DNA from: JAPPLB01 sp965208945
Lineage (GTDB): Bacteria; Acidobacteriota; Terriglobia; Bryobacterales; UBA6623
NCBI GenBank assembly: GCA_965208945.1
Contig: OZ242366.1
Location: forward strand, 1,736,001 to 1,800,000
Length of the DNA: 64,000 nucleotides
Reading direction: 5' to 3'
The first letter of the stretch is position 1. Each line of letters opens with the position of its first letter. The position numbers and the translations under genes were made by a program. A model generated the notes under the pieces. That model searched no databases and was not told the origin of the DNA. It saw nothing but the letters and a program-made list of their open reading frames with translations. Below, piece after piece: positions 1-9,432 of the stretch.

Positions 1-1346
1 GCCGCCTGGGCGCGAGGCGCCGGGCCGCTCGGTGGATATCCGAAGGCGGCGTACTTGCCGCGTTTGTGTTGCCGGGCCACCTTCTCGTCCACGTCGGACA
101 TGCTCACGCGAATCGCTTCCACGGCGGCTCTTTGAAGCTGCATGTCGAGGGTCGTGTACACGTGGTAGGAACCCGTGATCAATTCTTCCTCGCCGAAGTG
201 TTGCCGTAAGCCGCGGTTGACCAGGTCGACGAAGTACGGAGCGTTGCTGTATTCGATCTTGCCGTGTGCCAGCTCGATCTCCTCCTCAACGGCTGTCTGG
301 TAGTGGTCCAAGGTGATGTATTGCTCCCTCAGCATCGCCCGCAGAACCGTGTCGCGGCGCTTTTTGGCGCGCTCCGGGTGGCGGTAGGGGTTGAGGTAGC
401 TTGGCCGCTGGATCAAGCCCGCCAGCAGCGCCGCTTCATGCAGTTCCAGAGCGCGGAGGTCTTTGTCGAAGTAGGTTTCGGCAGCCTCTCCCATCCCCAT
501 CACGTTGAAGCTGCCGCGCCGTCCCAAGGGAACCTGATTTGCGTAAAACTCGAAGATCTGCTCCTTGGTAAGCCGACTCTCGAGTTGCAGAGCGATCATC
601 GCTTCCTCGAGCTTGCGCTTTGGGGTCGGGTCCGGTCTCAGGAAGAACTGGCGCGCCAACTGCTGCGTCAGCGTTGAGGTTCCCCGAGGCCGGCGCCATT
701 CGACAAGCCCGTCGAAAGCGGCTCGCGTCGCGCGGATGATATCGATTCCCCTGTGGCTGAAGAAGCGGTGGTCCTCGATTGCCAGTACTGCGTTTCTCAA
801 GACCGCGGGTATGTCGCTGTAGGCGACCAGCCGCCGCTTGGAGCGCGTCTGATCGGAGAGGTTCGTGACGAGGGAGGGCTCCAGCTCGTACGCGGTCTGC
901 GGGTTGTTGTCGTTCAGGGAAACGATTCTCGTGACACGGCCTTCGCTGAAATACAGAACAGCCGGTTCCTGAATGAAGTAGGAGAGCACCCCCGGATAAA
1001 CTTCAATCGCGTCGGGCTTGATGCTGAAGTGGCCTATCTGGTTGTGCCGCGATTCTGAGTAACCCGCCTCGCGCAAGTGCGCAACGACGTCGGCGATCGA
1101 CATCTCGTCGCCGACGAACACCGGGTCCGGAGCAGCCAGAACTTTGGAAGTACGGTTGAAGGGGCCGCCGTGCAGCTTGGCGTCGATGAGTTTCGCGTAC
1201 TCCCAGTAGAAGTGGTTGAAGGCCACTCCGCCTGCGATGGCCGTGATCAGAAACAGAGCCAGCAGTACTTTTCCGAACGGACTCTTTGCCAGCCGCAACA
1301 GCCGGCCAAGCATACGCGAGCGGACTACAAGTTTTGCCTTGCCCAT
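1..1346 (-). CDS. Bifunctional penicillin-binding protein, PBP1b-like (3' end outside window)
   Basis: Class A penicillin-binding protein that polymerises lipid II into glycan strands and cross-links them, anchored in the inner membrane. The visible 448 residues start at an ATG preceded by AGGTGA. Residues about 26-46 form one membrane segment. Residues about 68-150 resemble the UB2H domain of PBP1b, the docking site for the LpoB activator in E. coli. The glycosyltransferase family 51 domain follows (about 175-350), with the catalytic Glu191 in EDHRFF, then GTSTLTQQLARQFF and the FYANQVPLGRRGSFNVMG region. The transpeptidase domain begins near residue 405 (TTLDMQLQRAA) and runs off the window, so its SxxK motif is not seen. 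The gene lies 144 bp downstream of proS on the same strand. Family assignment is firm; PBP1b rather than PBP1a rests on the UB2H-like part. Confidence 0.93.
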   Translation of the reverse strand, partial: MGKAKLVVRSRMLGRLLRLAKSPFGKVLLALFLITAIAGGVAFNHFYWEYAKLIDAKLHGGPFNRTSKVLAAPDPVFVGDEMSIADVVAHLREAGYSESRHNQIGHFSIKPDAIEVYPGVLSYFIQEPAVLYFSEGRVTRIVSLNDNNPQTAYELEPSLVTNLSDQTRSKRRLVAYSDIPAVLRNAVLAIEDHRFFSHRGIDIIRATRAAFDGLVEWRRPRGTSTLTQQLARQFFLRPDPTPKRKLEEAMIALQLESRLTKEQIFEFYANQVPLGRRGSFNVMGMGEAAETYFDKDLRALELHEAALLAGLIQRPSYLNPYRHPERAKKRRDTVLRAMLREQYITLDHYQTAVEEEIELAHGKIEYSNAPYFVDLVNRGLRQHFGEEELITGSYHVYTTLDMQLQRAAVEAIRVSMSDVDEKVARQHKRGKYAAFGYPPSGPAPRAQA

Positions 1347-1490
1347 TCCGTCACCTGGTTCGTCAGCATGCCGCGCCCCGGAACTCCCTGGAATTCGTCA
1401 CTTCGGATCAATGGGGCGCGGTGTGCTTTTGCAAACCGCGAGAGCGCCGGCGGGAACGGGGCTCGCGGGCCGTGTTTTCCCGGAGCAGCA

Positions 1491-3218
1491 TCATGTGAGA
1501 GCGCTCGGATCGACGGCTTTCGCCAACTCCTCGGCGAGCCGCATAGCAGCTTCTTCGAGTCTAACATCGGTAGATTGACGTGTCGAGCGGTCCTTCAGTT
1601 CCACGATTCCTTCGGAAATCTTCTTGCCGACCGTGAAACGGTAGGGGATACCGATCAAGTCGGCATCCGAGAACTTTACGCCGGCGCGCTCTCCTCGGTT
1701 GTCGTAGATCACGTCGATGCCCTGGCTCCGGCAGTTCTCATAGAGCGACTCCGAGGCCTGCCGTTGGGCGTCGTTCTTCAGATTCACCGGCGTGATGATG
1801 GCTTCGAAAGGAGCGATCGATGCAGGCAATACCATGCCCGCGTCATCGTGATTCTGTTCGACGGACGTGGCGAGAATGCGCTCCAGCCCGATGCCGTACG
1901 AACCCATGATCGGAGTCACTTCCTTGCCATTGGGGTCGAGCACGCACAGTCCCATCGATTCGGAATAACGGCGGTCGAGCTTGAAGATGTGTCCGACCTC
2001 GATGCATTTTCGTAGCGTGAGAGGTTTGCCGCATTGCGCGCATGCGTCGCCTTCGGCTACATCTCGGAGATCGGCGAAGCTTGTCTCGAAATCGCGTCCG
2101 GGCGTCACGTGCCGCAGATGATAGTGGTCCCGGTTGGCGCCGCAGATCAGATCGCGGCGGTTCCGAAGTGCCTCGTCGGTAAGGATGGTAAGTTCCTTCA
2201 CACCCACAGGGCCTAAGGATCCCGCGTCCGCGCCGAACCATTCACGGATCTCTTCGGGATGAGCCGGCCTCACTTTCGTCGCGGCAATGGCCGACCCGAG
2301 TTTCGCTTCATTCAGCGAGTGGTCTCCGCGCAGCAAGACGAGGTACGGCTTCTGATCCGCCACGATGACGAGGCTCTTGATGTGCGATGTCTCCGGAGAA
2401 CCGTCAAACGCGGCAACTTCAGCGATTGTTTTCTTGCCGGGAGTGTGAAACTCCTCCGGAGGCAGGTCTTCAGCAGAGTCCGGTTGCGCGGGAGGTTGCG
2501 CTGTAGAGCGAGCCATCTCGAGATTGGCCGCGTAGCCGCAGCCCTTGCAGAGAACGATCACGTCTTCACCTGCATCCGAGGGCGCCGCGAATTCGTGCGA
2601 TCGGCTGCCGCCCATTTCGCCGGAATGCGCCTCCACCGTGATATATTTCAATCCGCAGCGATCGAAGATGCGGCAATAGGCGGCGTGATGCTTCTTGTAG
2701 CTGACGTCGAGGCCGGCGGCGTCCAGATCGAAGGAGTACGAATCCTTCATCGTGAAGCGCCGCGCGCGAATCAGACCCGACTTCGGCCGTGGTTCGTCTC
2801 GAAACTTCGCCTGAATCTGGTACCACAACTGCGGCAATTGCTTGTAGCTGCGCAACTCACCGGTGGCGATGGAGGTCATGACCTCTTCTTCCGTCATGCC
2901 TAGACACAGATCATGCCCCCAGCGGTCTTGCAGACGGAACATGTCGTGGCCGATGGCATCCCAGCGCCCGCTCTTTTGCCAGACTTTTGCGGGATGCAGT
3001 TCCGGCAGGAACATCTCCTGCGCGCCGATGGCGTCCATCTCCTCCCGGATCACCTGCTCGATCTTGAGCAGCGAGCGCCTGGCTAAATAGAGGTAGCTGT
3101 ACAGGCCGGCTGCAAGTTGTCGGATGTAGCCTGCCCGCAGCAGGAGCTGGTGACTGACGACGTCGGCTTCGTGCGGCGTCTCACGATGCGTGGGAATGAA
3201 TAGCTGGCTCCAGCGCAT
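1491..3218 (-). CDS. proS: Prolyl-tRNA synthetase, bacterial type with editing insertion
   Basis: Charges tRNA-Pro with proline in the cytoplasm. The protein has about 575 residues, the usual length of the bacterial (ProS type 1) form. Class II motifs are visible: motif 2 around GLIRARRFTMKDSYSFD, and motif 3 in GSYGIGLERIL with the preceding HIFKLDRRYSESM stretch. Between them (about residues 230-380) is the YbaK-like INS domain, which hydrolyses Ala-tRNA-Pro; the anticodon-binding domain closes the C-terminus. I chose the ATG at 3218 (MRWSQLF), typical of family N-termini and preceded by GGAAAG. A GTG four codons upstream (3230) is also possible. Codirectional with the penicillin-binding protein gene downstream. 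Confidence 0.96.
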   Translation of the reverse strand: MRWSQLFIPTHRETPHEADVVSHQLLLRAGYIRQLAAGLYSYLYLARRSLLKIEQVIREEMDAIGAQEMFLPELHPAKVWQKSGRWDAIGHDMFRLQDRWGHDLCLGMTEEEVMTSIATGELRSYKQLPQLWYQIQAKFRDEPRPKSGLIRARRFTMKDSYSFDLDAAGLDVSYKKHHAAYCRIFDRCGLKYITVEAHSGEMGGSRSHEFAAPSDAGEDVIVLCKGCGYAANLEMARSTAQPPAQPDSAEDLPPEEFHTPGKKTIAEVAAFDGSPETSHIKSLVIVADQKPYLVLLRGDHSLNEAKLGSAIAATKVRPAHPEEIREWFGADAGSLGPVGVKELTILTDEALRNRRDLICGANRDHYHLRHVTPGRDFETSFADLRDVAEGDACAQCGKPLTLRKCIEVGHIFKLDRRYSESMGLCVLDPNGKEVTPIMGSYGIGLERILATSVEQNHDDAGMVLPASIAPFEAIITPVNLKNDAQRQASESLYENCRSQGIDVIYDNRGERAGVKFSDADLIGIPYRFTVGKKISEGIVELKDRSTRQSTDVRLEEAAMRLAEELAKAVDPSALT

Positions 3219-3539
3219 AGTGCTTTCCACCGCGTCCTGCGATCTGGATCTGACGGGGGAACGAGGCCGCAGACGGAACTCTCAAACCGTCTCCAAGAGG
3301 CCCAAAACGGCGGGATAAAGCACGCCCATTGTACCATGCGGAGGGTCCCGGACCGGCTTTCCAGGGAGGTTCCGGCATCTTGGACGTTGCATGGGCCGCG
3401 ACGGGTTCAGTGGTACAGTTGGGACGAGACGGCCTGCAATGTTCTCGAAACCTACCGATGTGTTACCTCTCGGATCTGACATGCGTCCTACTGAAGAGCC
3501 TTGAAAGGCCCCGTTTCCCACTCACCTCAAAAGCTCGTG

Positions 3540-5174
3540 ATGGCGACTATTTCTGATCCCGTGACGTCGCAGAACGTCCAGCCGCAGCCGAAAGCAAGCA
3601 TCTGGGTCTGGATGCTTCCCAATTTCACGGTATTCGTTTCGAGCCTGTGCATCATGGTCGTTGAACTGGTGGCCGGGCGCCTGATCGCACGGTACGTCGG
3701 CAGCTCGCTCTATACCTGGACATCCGTCATCGGCATCGTTCTGGCAGGGATCGCCGTCGGCAACTACCTTGGCGGCCGGCTGGCGGACCGCTACCGCCCA
3801 ACCGAAGCGTTGGCGTCGCTCTTCCTCATCGCTTCGGCGACATGTTTGCTGACCCCCATGCTCAACATCCACGCCGGAAACTGGATACTGCTGCGCGATC
3901 AGGAGTGGGTTCTGCGGATCTTCGGCCATGTCTTCCTGGTGTTCTTTCTGCCTTCGTCATTGCTCGGGACCATCGGGCCAGTGGCGGCCAAAATGGCCCT
4001 GGACCTGGGCCGTGAGACTGGGCGGACTGTGGGCAGCGTCTATTCCTGGGGCGCCGTTGGCAGCATCGTCGGCACGTTCCTGACGGGCTATTATCTGATC
4101 TCCGTAATCGGCACCGTGGCTGTCCTGCTCGGCGTGGCGGCTATTCTGCTGGGTATGGCCTTCCTGTTTGGGGCCCGCTCGCTGCTGGCGTTCCTTTGGA
4201 CCGGCGTAGTTGTTGCCTCCTTCATCGCCATGAGCGGCCCGTTCGAACAGGCCCGCGTGGTCGGCGAGCGCTTGGGCCTGCGCCCGTACGAGGGTGACTG
4301 GATCCATTTTCAGGAGGAGACGCAGTACTCGCTGATCACTGTCGAGGACGACATGGAAATGGAGGGTGTGCGGTCGATGACTCTCGATTTTCTGATCCAT
4401 GCCTACGTGGACATAAACGATACTGGCAGGCTGATCTATGAGTATGAACAGGTATACGCCGCCGTGACGCGGGCCGCCGTCAAGGACTGGCCGCAGGATC
4501 GTGTGCTGCGAGCGCTCTCGCTCGGCGGAGGGGGCTTCGTATTTCCACGCTGGCTACTGCGCCATTGGCCGGACAGCTATCTGGAAGTCGCCGAGATCGA
4601 TCCCGAGGTCACCCGTGCGGCGCATGAGGCCTTCGGACTACCGGCCGACACCCCGATCCGTATCTTCAACCTCGATGCGCGGAATCACGTCGAAGATATC
4701 CTGCGACGGCAGGAAACCGCCGCAGAAGGCCTCTTCGATCTGGTCTATTCCGACGCCTTCAATCACTATTCACCGCCGTTTCATCTGACGACCAGGGATT
4801 TCAACCAGAAGCTGCGGCAACTCATGACGCCCGACGGCGTATTGCTGGTGAACGTCATCGATATATACCGCTCCGGTCGTTTCGTCGGTGCAATGATCAA
4901 CACGCTGGAGCAGAGCTTCCCGCACGTCTACGCAATATCCAGCTCTTTGGCCGGTCCTTCTGACGACGATGAGCGTGATACGTTCATCGTGCTGGGATCG
5001 GGGCGCCCGCTCGACGTCAACGAGTTGTCCATCAACTCAGCCATCGGCATGGTGCTTGATCCCGAGCAACTCGCCATGCTTCGTAGGCGCTCGCAGGGCC
5101 TCGTCCTCACTGACGATTATGCACCCGTCGATAACCTTCTCGCGCCGGTCATCCGGCTGGCCTCTAGGCGCTAA
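3540..5174 (+). CDS. Membrane-embedded spermidine-synthase-like methyltransferase-fold protein
   Basis: Two-part protein of about 544 residues. The N-terminal half (to about residue 235) has six to eight hydrophobic segments. The first resembles the start of major-facilitator-like spermidine synthase fusions (NFTVFVSSLCIMVVELVAG), with GNYLGGRLADRYRP between helices. The C-terminal half is a Rossmann-type spermidine synthase/SAM-methyltransferase domain: LSLGGGGFVFPRWLL is the nucleotide loop, EIDPEVTRAA the acidic strand end, and VYSDAFNHYSPPFHLTT the substrate/gate loop. Polyamine aminopropyl transfer is the family annotation, but the true substrate of membrane-fused members is not established. 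The ATG at 3540 lacks a clear ribosome site; a TTG at 3501 in the same frame follows GAAGAG and would add 13 residues. Confidence 0.85.
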   Translation: MATISDPVTSQNVQPQPKASIWVWMLPNFTVFVSSLCIMVVELVAGRLIARYVGSSLYTWTSVIGIVLAGIAVGNYLGGRLADRYRPTEALASLFLIASATCLLTPMLNIHAGNWILLRDQEWVLRIFGHVFLVFFLPSSLLGTIGPVAAKMALDLGRETGRTVGSVYSWGAVGSIVGTFLTGYYLISVIGTVAVLLGVAAILLGMAFLFGARSLLAFLWTGVVVASFIAMSGPFEQARVVGERLGLRPYEGDWIHFQEETQYSLITVEDDMEMEGVRSMTLDFLIHAYVDINDTGRLIYEYEQVYAAVTRAAVKDWPQDRVLRALSLGGGGFVFPRWLLRHWPDSYLEVAEIDPEVTRAAHEAFGLPADTPIRIFNLDARNHVEDILRRQETAAEGLFDLVYSDAFNHYSPPFHLTTRDFNQKLRQLMTPDGVLLVNVIDIYRSGRFVGAMINTLEQSFPHVYAISSSLAGPSDDDERDTFIVLGSGRPLDVNELSINSAIGMVLDPEQLAMLRRRSQGLVLTDDYAPVDNLLAPVIRLASRR

Positions 5175-5340
5175 GAATCTACCTCGGGAGTGGCGGTAGC
5201 TCCATGCACGGCTGTCGTGCAGAGGCGGTACGACTGGCCTGAGAAGGATCTGTAGGGTACAATTCGTTGAGGGGCTGCCGGTTTCTTCGTTCCTCGCTCG
5301 ACCGGCATTCTTGCTGAGTTTCTCGTTGGTGGAGGTATGT

Positions 5341-5538
5341 GTGGCTGAAGTCTATGTTCAAGAGGGCGAATCGCTTGACGGCGCACTGCGGCGTTTCAAA
5401 AGGAAAGTACAGCACGAAGACATCATCAAAGAGGTCAAGCGGCACTCCTACTATTTGAAGCCCGGCGAAAAAAAGCGGGTCAAGCAGGCGCTGGCGCGCA
5501 AGCGGAACCGCAAGAAGATGCGCCGCGAGACTCGTTAG
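5341..5538 (+). CDS. rpsU: Ribosomal protein bS21
   Basis: Small basic 30S subunit protein. The GTG start at 5341 gives 65 residues, the normal S21 length, and sits 4 nt after GGAGGT (5331-5336). This ribosome site decides the start against the longer in-frame reading from 5311. The N-terminal VYVQEGESLDGALRRFKRKV and the basic tail RKRNRKKMRRETR are diagnostic. A candidate minus-10 TACAAT lies at 5258-5263, with only a weak minus-35. mtaB follows 78 bp downstream on the same strand. Confidence 0.96.
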   Translation: MAEVYVQEGESLDGALRRFKRKVQHEDIIKEVKRHSYYLKPGEKKRVKQALARKRNRKKMRRETR

Positions 5539-5616
5539 TGTTCTGAGAATTAGCTGGATGCCGTTTCCCCGGCGGGGTTACAGCCCGACTCCTTCCCGCC
5601 GACAGGGTCAGTCTTC

Positions 5617-6975
5617 ATGCGTTCCCGCCGGCGATTCCCCACAAAGAGCTTCTCCGTGCGAAGCTTCGGCTGCCGCGCTTCGCAGTCGGATGGCGCCGCC
5701 ATCGCGGCTGACCTGCAGCGCCGAGGTTTGGAAACCGCTTCAGGTCCGGCCGATCTCGTCGTCATCAACACCTGTACCGTCACGTCGGAAGCGGACCGGG
5801 ATGCCCGGCAGGCGATCCGCCGTGCGTATCGAGAAAATCCGGAGGCCGAGATTCTTGTAACGGGCTGCTACGCACAGCGCCACCCTACGGAACTCGCCGA
5901 TCTCCCCGGCGTCAAGTGGGTCATCGGTAATTCGCACAAGACACGGATCGGGACGATCGTTGCCGACGCTCTGGTCAAGCCGTCGGCTCCCGCGAGCCAA
6001 GCTGCTTACCACGGAGAGATCAGCTTTGGCGGAACGCTGGTCGGAAACATCTTCGACCAAAAGCAGTTTCTCTCGGCGCCGGTTGTCGAGGCGGGACCGG
6101 ATCGCACGCGTCCCAACCTCAAGATTCAAGACGGCTGCGGCAATCGCTGCAGCTTCTGCGTGATCCCCTCCGTGCGCGGCGCCAACCGGAGCGCTCCGAT
6201 CGGATTCGTCATCGAGCAGGTGAGAATGTTGTCGGAACGTTATAGCGAGGTTGTGCTCACCGGAATCAACCTTGGACGATGGGGTCGGGACCTTCCCGAA
6301 AAACCGCGCTTGGCTCATCTGCTTCGAATGGTGCTGATCGAGACGAACGTCGCAAAGCTGCGCCTGAGCTCGATCGAGCCCATGGACTGGACCGAAGAAC
6401 TGCTGGAGCTTGTTGCAACGACGCCCCGTCTTGCCAAGCACGTCCACATCCCTCTGCAATCCGCTTCCGACACGGTCCTCAGGAGAATGCGCCGGCGCTA
6501 CCGGGTACGCCACTATGCGAGCCGCATCGAGAAGGCTCGTTCCCTCATGCCGACAGCTTCCATCGGCGCTGACGTCATGGTGGGTTTTCCCGGCGAGAGC
6601 GATCTTGAATTCGAAGAGACCCGCCGGTTCATCGCTGAGATGCCCTTCACCTACCTGCACGTTTTCAGCTACTCGTCGCGGCCGGGCACCGAAGCGAGCG
6701 TCATGCCGGACGAGCCCGCGAAGACGGTAAAGAAACTGCGCAACCGCGTGCTGCGGGAGTTGGCGGCGGAGAAGAATCTGGCGTTCCGGAGCAGTCTGAT
6801 CGGTGCTGTATTCGATGCCGTCACGCTCGACCAAAGAGCCGGTGGAGGCGGCCGCGCGCTCACCGACAATTACATCCCCGTGCGCCTTCCCGATCAGGAT
6901 CTCGCCCCGGGCATGCCGGTCCGTGTCCGTCTGAGCGAATGCAACGGCAGCACTACCATTGCTCGATTGGCCTGA
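5617..6975 (+). CDS. mtaB: tRNA t6A37 methylthiotransferase (MtaB type)
   Basis: Radical-SAM methylthiotransferase that converts t6A37 to ms2t6A37 in ANN-decoding tRNAs. It has 452 residues. The N-terminal UPF0004 domain carries the second-cluster cysteines Cys19 (FGCRASQSDG), Cys53 (NTCTVT) and Cys84 (TGCYAQ). The radical-SAM cluster motif is Cys174-x3-Cys178-x2-Cys181 (CGNRCSFCVIPSVRG). The C-terminal about 60 residues look like a TRAM domain. The FGCR motif (rather than YGCQMN) and the NTCTVT motif favour MtaB over MiaB or RimO. The ATG start has no strong ribosome site. Confidence 0.92.
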   Translation: MRSRRRFPTKSFSVRSFGCRASQSDGAAIAADLQRRGLETASGPADLVVINTCTVTSEADRDARQAIRRAYRENPEAEILVTGCYAQRHPTELADLPGVKWVIGNSHKTRIGTIVADALVKPSAPASQAAYHGEISFGGTLVGNIFDQKQFLSAPVVEAGPDRTRPNLKIQDGCGNRCSFCVIPSVRGANRSAPIGFVIEQVRMLSERYSEVVLTGINLGRWGRDLPEKPRLAHLLRMVLIETNVAKLRLSSIEPMDWTEELLELVATTPRLAKHVHIPLQSASDTVLRRMRRRYRVRHYASRIEKARSLMPTASIGADVMVGFPGESDLEFEETRRFIAEMPFTYLHVFSYSSRPGTEASVMPDEPAKTVKKLRNRVLRELAAEKNLAFRSSLIGAVFDAVTLDQRAGGGGRALTDNYIPVRLPDQDLAPGMPVRVRLSECNGSTTIARLA

Positions 6976-7130
6976 GCAGCGATCATTTCCCGGTCACGAT
7001 CGGCTCAACCCTGGACGAACATCGGTTCCACAGCATGTAGCGAATGCGCTGACCTGTAGCCCTCCGAACGAGGTCTCCTTCGTATCCCTGTCTCCACATA
7101 CCGGCCCGACGCGTGTGGAGATATGCAGAA

Positions 7131-8474
7131 TCAGCGTTTCCTTGCGAAGAATTCCTTGGTAAGCGATCTGACGATCCCCAACGACCCAAGCACGCCGATC
7201 AAGTTGGGGATGGCCATCAGTCCGTTGAGAGTGTCGGCGAGGCTCCAGACCAGTTGCAGGCTTCCTGTAGCGCCCAGGTAGACGAAGATGATCCATACCA
7301 GACGGTACGGCATGCTTGCCGCCGTGCCGAATAGGTAAGCGGCTCCGGTTTCCCCATAGTAGGCCCATCCAATTACGGTGGAAAACGCGAAAAGGATGAG
7401 GCCGAGACTCACAATCTGCCCGCCCCAGTCTCCGGGAAGGCCGATCTCAAAGGCCTTGGCGGCCATCGAAGCGCCGTCGGCGCCCGACTGCCAGGCGCCT
7501 GTGGCCAGCACGATGAAGCCGGTGAGAAGACAGACGACAACGGTGTCCACGAAAACCTCGGCGATCCCGTAGGATGCCTGTCGAACGGGATGGTCGGTCA
7601 CCGCCGAGCTGTGAACGATGGGGGCGCTCCCCAGCCCCGCTTCGTTCGAGAACATCCCGCGCGCAATGCCATAGCGTATCGCCGCCGCCACCGTCCCTCC
7701 GGCGAATCCCCCCGCGGCCGCCTGCCCCTGAAACGCGGAGGACAGGACCAATTCGATGACCACCGGCACTTGATCGATATAGCGGAACAGGATGACGACC
7801 GCGCCCAGCACATAGATGACACACATGAACGGCACGAGGAACTGCGTGACCTCGGCGATGCGGCGGATCCCGCCCAGCACAACCAGCGCCGTCAACGCAC
7901 ACAGAGCGAGGCCGCTCATCCACGGCTCGATCCCGAAACCGGTCCTGGCGGCGTCGGCGACCGAGTTGGCCTGGACCATGTTCCCGATTCCGAACGCCGC
8001 CGACGCCGTGAGCAAGGCGAAGACCGCCCCCAGCCAGCGGAGTCCCAGTCCCTTTGACAGCACATACATCGCGCCGCCGCGGACAATTCCCTGGTCATCC
8101 TTCTCGCGGTAGTGCAGCGCAATGGCAATCTCCGAGTACTTCGTAGCCATGCCGACGGTGCCCGAAACGAGCAGCCAGAGCAGGGACCCAGGCCCCCCCA
8201 GAAAGATCGCCGTCGACACGCCCGCAATGTTCCCGACCCCGACGGTGGACGCCAGCGCTGTCGCCAAGGCCTGGAAGGGAGTCACGGTTCCCTCCCCCGT
8301 TCCTTTTCGGAACAGCTTGCCGAATACTTCACGGAATGCGAATGGCAGCCGGCGAAACTGCACCCCCCTGGTCACTACGGTCAGCACCAGCCCGGCGCCG
8401 ATCAGGAGCACCATCATGGGCGTTCCCCAAACCAGACCGTTGATGGATTCATGCAGTGCGAGTAGTTGTTCCAC
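7131..8474 (-). CDS. Sodium:alanine (amino acid) symporter, AGCS family
   Basis: Inner-membrane secondary transporter of 447 residues with about eleven hydrophobic segments, taking up alanine or glycine with Na+. The family signature is present near residue 75 (STVGVGNIAGVSTAIFLGG), followed by a second conserved block around GMFSNEAGLGSAPIVHSSA. The start is a GTG at 8474 reading MEQLLALHESINGLVWG, typical of the family. The GNAT gene lies 12 bp upstream on the same strand, so the two are probably co-transcribed. Substrate is inferred from family only. Confidence 0.92.
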   Translation of the reverse strand: MEQLLALHESINGLVWGTPMMVLLIGAGLVLTVVTRGVQFRRLPFAFREVFGKLFRKGTGEGTVTPFQALATALASTVGVGNIAGVSTAIFLGGPGSLLWLLVSGTVGMATKYSEIAIALHYREKDDQGIVRGGAMYVLSKGLGLRWLGAVFALLTASAAFGIGNMVQANSVADAARTGFGIEPWMSGLALCALTALVVLGGIRRIAEVTQFLVPFMCVIYVLGAVVILFRYIDQVPVVIELVLSSAFQGQAAAGGFAGGTVAAAIRYGIARGMFSNEAGLGSAPIVHSSAVTDHPVRQASYGIAEVFVDTVVVCLLTGFIVLATGAWQSGADGASMAAKAFEIGLPGDWGGQIVSLGLILFAFSTVIGWAYYGETGAAYLFGTAASMPYRLVWIIFVYLGATGSLQLVWSLADTLNGLMAIPNLIGVLGSLGIVRSLTKEFFARKR

Positions 8475-8486
8475 GTTGCCCCAGCC

Positions 8487-8957
8487 TTATTCTTCTCTCT
8501 TCAAGACGAAGTCGGTCTCGTACATGTCGTAGACCGCAGGTGTCATCCCCAGGCGCCGATAGGTTCGCTGCGCGTTGTGATTGCTCTTGTCCACGTACAG
8601 CCGAATGCCACACACGTCCCCGGCGGCCGCAGCTCGCTCCATCACCCACTGGTGCAACGCCGAATAAACCCCTTGCCCCCGCGATGCCGGCTCGACGTAC
8701 ACACTCTGAATCCACCAGAAAAGGCCGTTGCGCCAGTCGCTCCACTCGAACGTGATCATCAACTGCCCGACAACCCGCGATTCCCTTTCAGCAACGACAA
8801 AGAACCCTTTCCCGGCGTCTTCGAAGACGGCTCGGGTACCGGCCAGCAGCCGGTTATAGTCCAGCTCGATGTCTTCGATCTCGCGGGCCATCGCGGCGCT
8901 GTGGTCCGCGATGATTTCCGCGTCATCACCGCATGCGAGTCGAACTCTGATCGTCAA
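8487..8957 (-). CDS. GNAT-family N-acetyltransferase
   Basis: Cytoplasmic acyl-CoA-dependent acetyltransferase of 156 residues. The acetyl-CoA loop is seen in VYVEPASRGQGVYSALHQW (R/QxxGxG/A motif). The C-terminal NAQRTYRRLGM is the usual alpha-4/beta-6 region of GNAT proteins. The acceptor cannot be told from sequence. The start appears to be TTG at 8957, after an AGGTGCAGG purine stretch; no in-frame ATG lies nearby upstream. Its stop lies 12 bp before the symporter start, suggesting an operon. Dispersed-repeat copy A begins 36 bp upstream of this gene. Confidence 0.88.
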   Translation of the reverse strand: MTIRVRLACGDDAEIIADHSAAMAREIEDIELDYNRLLAGTRAVFEDAGKGFFVVAERESRVVGQLMITFEWSDWRNGLFWWIQSVYVEPASRGQGVYSALHQWVMERAAAAGDVCGIRLYVDKSNHNAQRTYRRLGMTPAVYDMYETDFVLKREE

Positions 8958-9432
8958 CGACCTGCACCTCTCATCGAGGATCTGTCAGCGGTTAGCCTGC
9001 ATTTCACACCACGTGGCGAGGCGAAGTGCGTGAGAGGGCCGTCAGGACGAGGCGCGAGCCGCTTGGCGCGCACAGGCGTACTTGACAGTACGTTGAGCAC
9101 GGCAAGCAAGCGCAACGAAGTCCTGGCGCTCGTATCGTGTGCTTCGACCGTCGGGTAGTGAGAAATACAGGTTAGTCGGTCCTGTGGTGTCTGCGGCCTG
9201 GGCCAGCATCGAATCAGGACCCGCGAGGCCCCCATCACCGCCGGCTCCTGCGACGATTTCGAACGCCGAAAACGAATCCACGACCTGATCTGCCTCTTCA
9301 GCGACACTCCAGACCGGCCGGTCGAACTTCGAGGCTCCCGGGTAGAAAGTAACAGCGGTCTCCGCCGAGCAGCGGGCTTGATCAGGCCGAGAACGAGGAG
9401 CAATCGAGCGCTTCTCGGTCGGTCGTAGGAGG
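8958..9432. other. Gene-free stretch holding repeat copy A
   Basis: No recognisable gene lies between the GNAT gene and the glycosyltransferase operon. Positions 8994-9174 are a dispersed repeat (separate entry). In the other part (9175-9432) the minus strand stays open, with a protein-like composition (for example KFDRPVWSVAEEADQVVDSF), and runs into the repeat. It may be the wreck of a secreted protein cut by the insertion, but I cannot assign it to a family. Confidence 0.5.
8994..9174 (-). repeat. Dispersed inverted-terminus repeat, copy A
   Basis: About 181 bp, inverted relative to the other three copies. The left end AGCCTGCATTTCACACCAC (8994-9012) pairs imperfectly with the right end GTAGTGAGAAATACAGGTT (9155-9173). 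Inside is GCGTGAGAGGGCCGTC, also seen on the opposite strand in copies B and D. A 25-bp internal block around 9095-9119 is identical to copy C on the opposite strand. TA dinucleotides lie at both outer edges, as a TA target duplication would leave. It has no coding capacity for a transposase, so it is MITE-like. Confidence 0.8.

Noticed and set aside
1077..2015. Plus-strand frame of 312 codons at the left end
   Set aside because: It runs antisense to the penicillin-binding protein and proS genes, both clear by motif.
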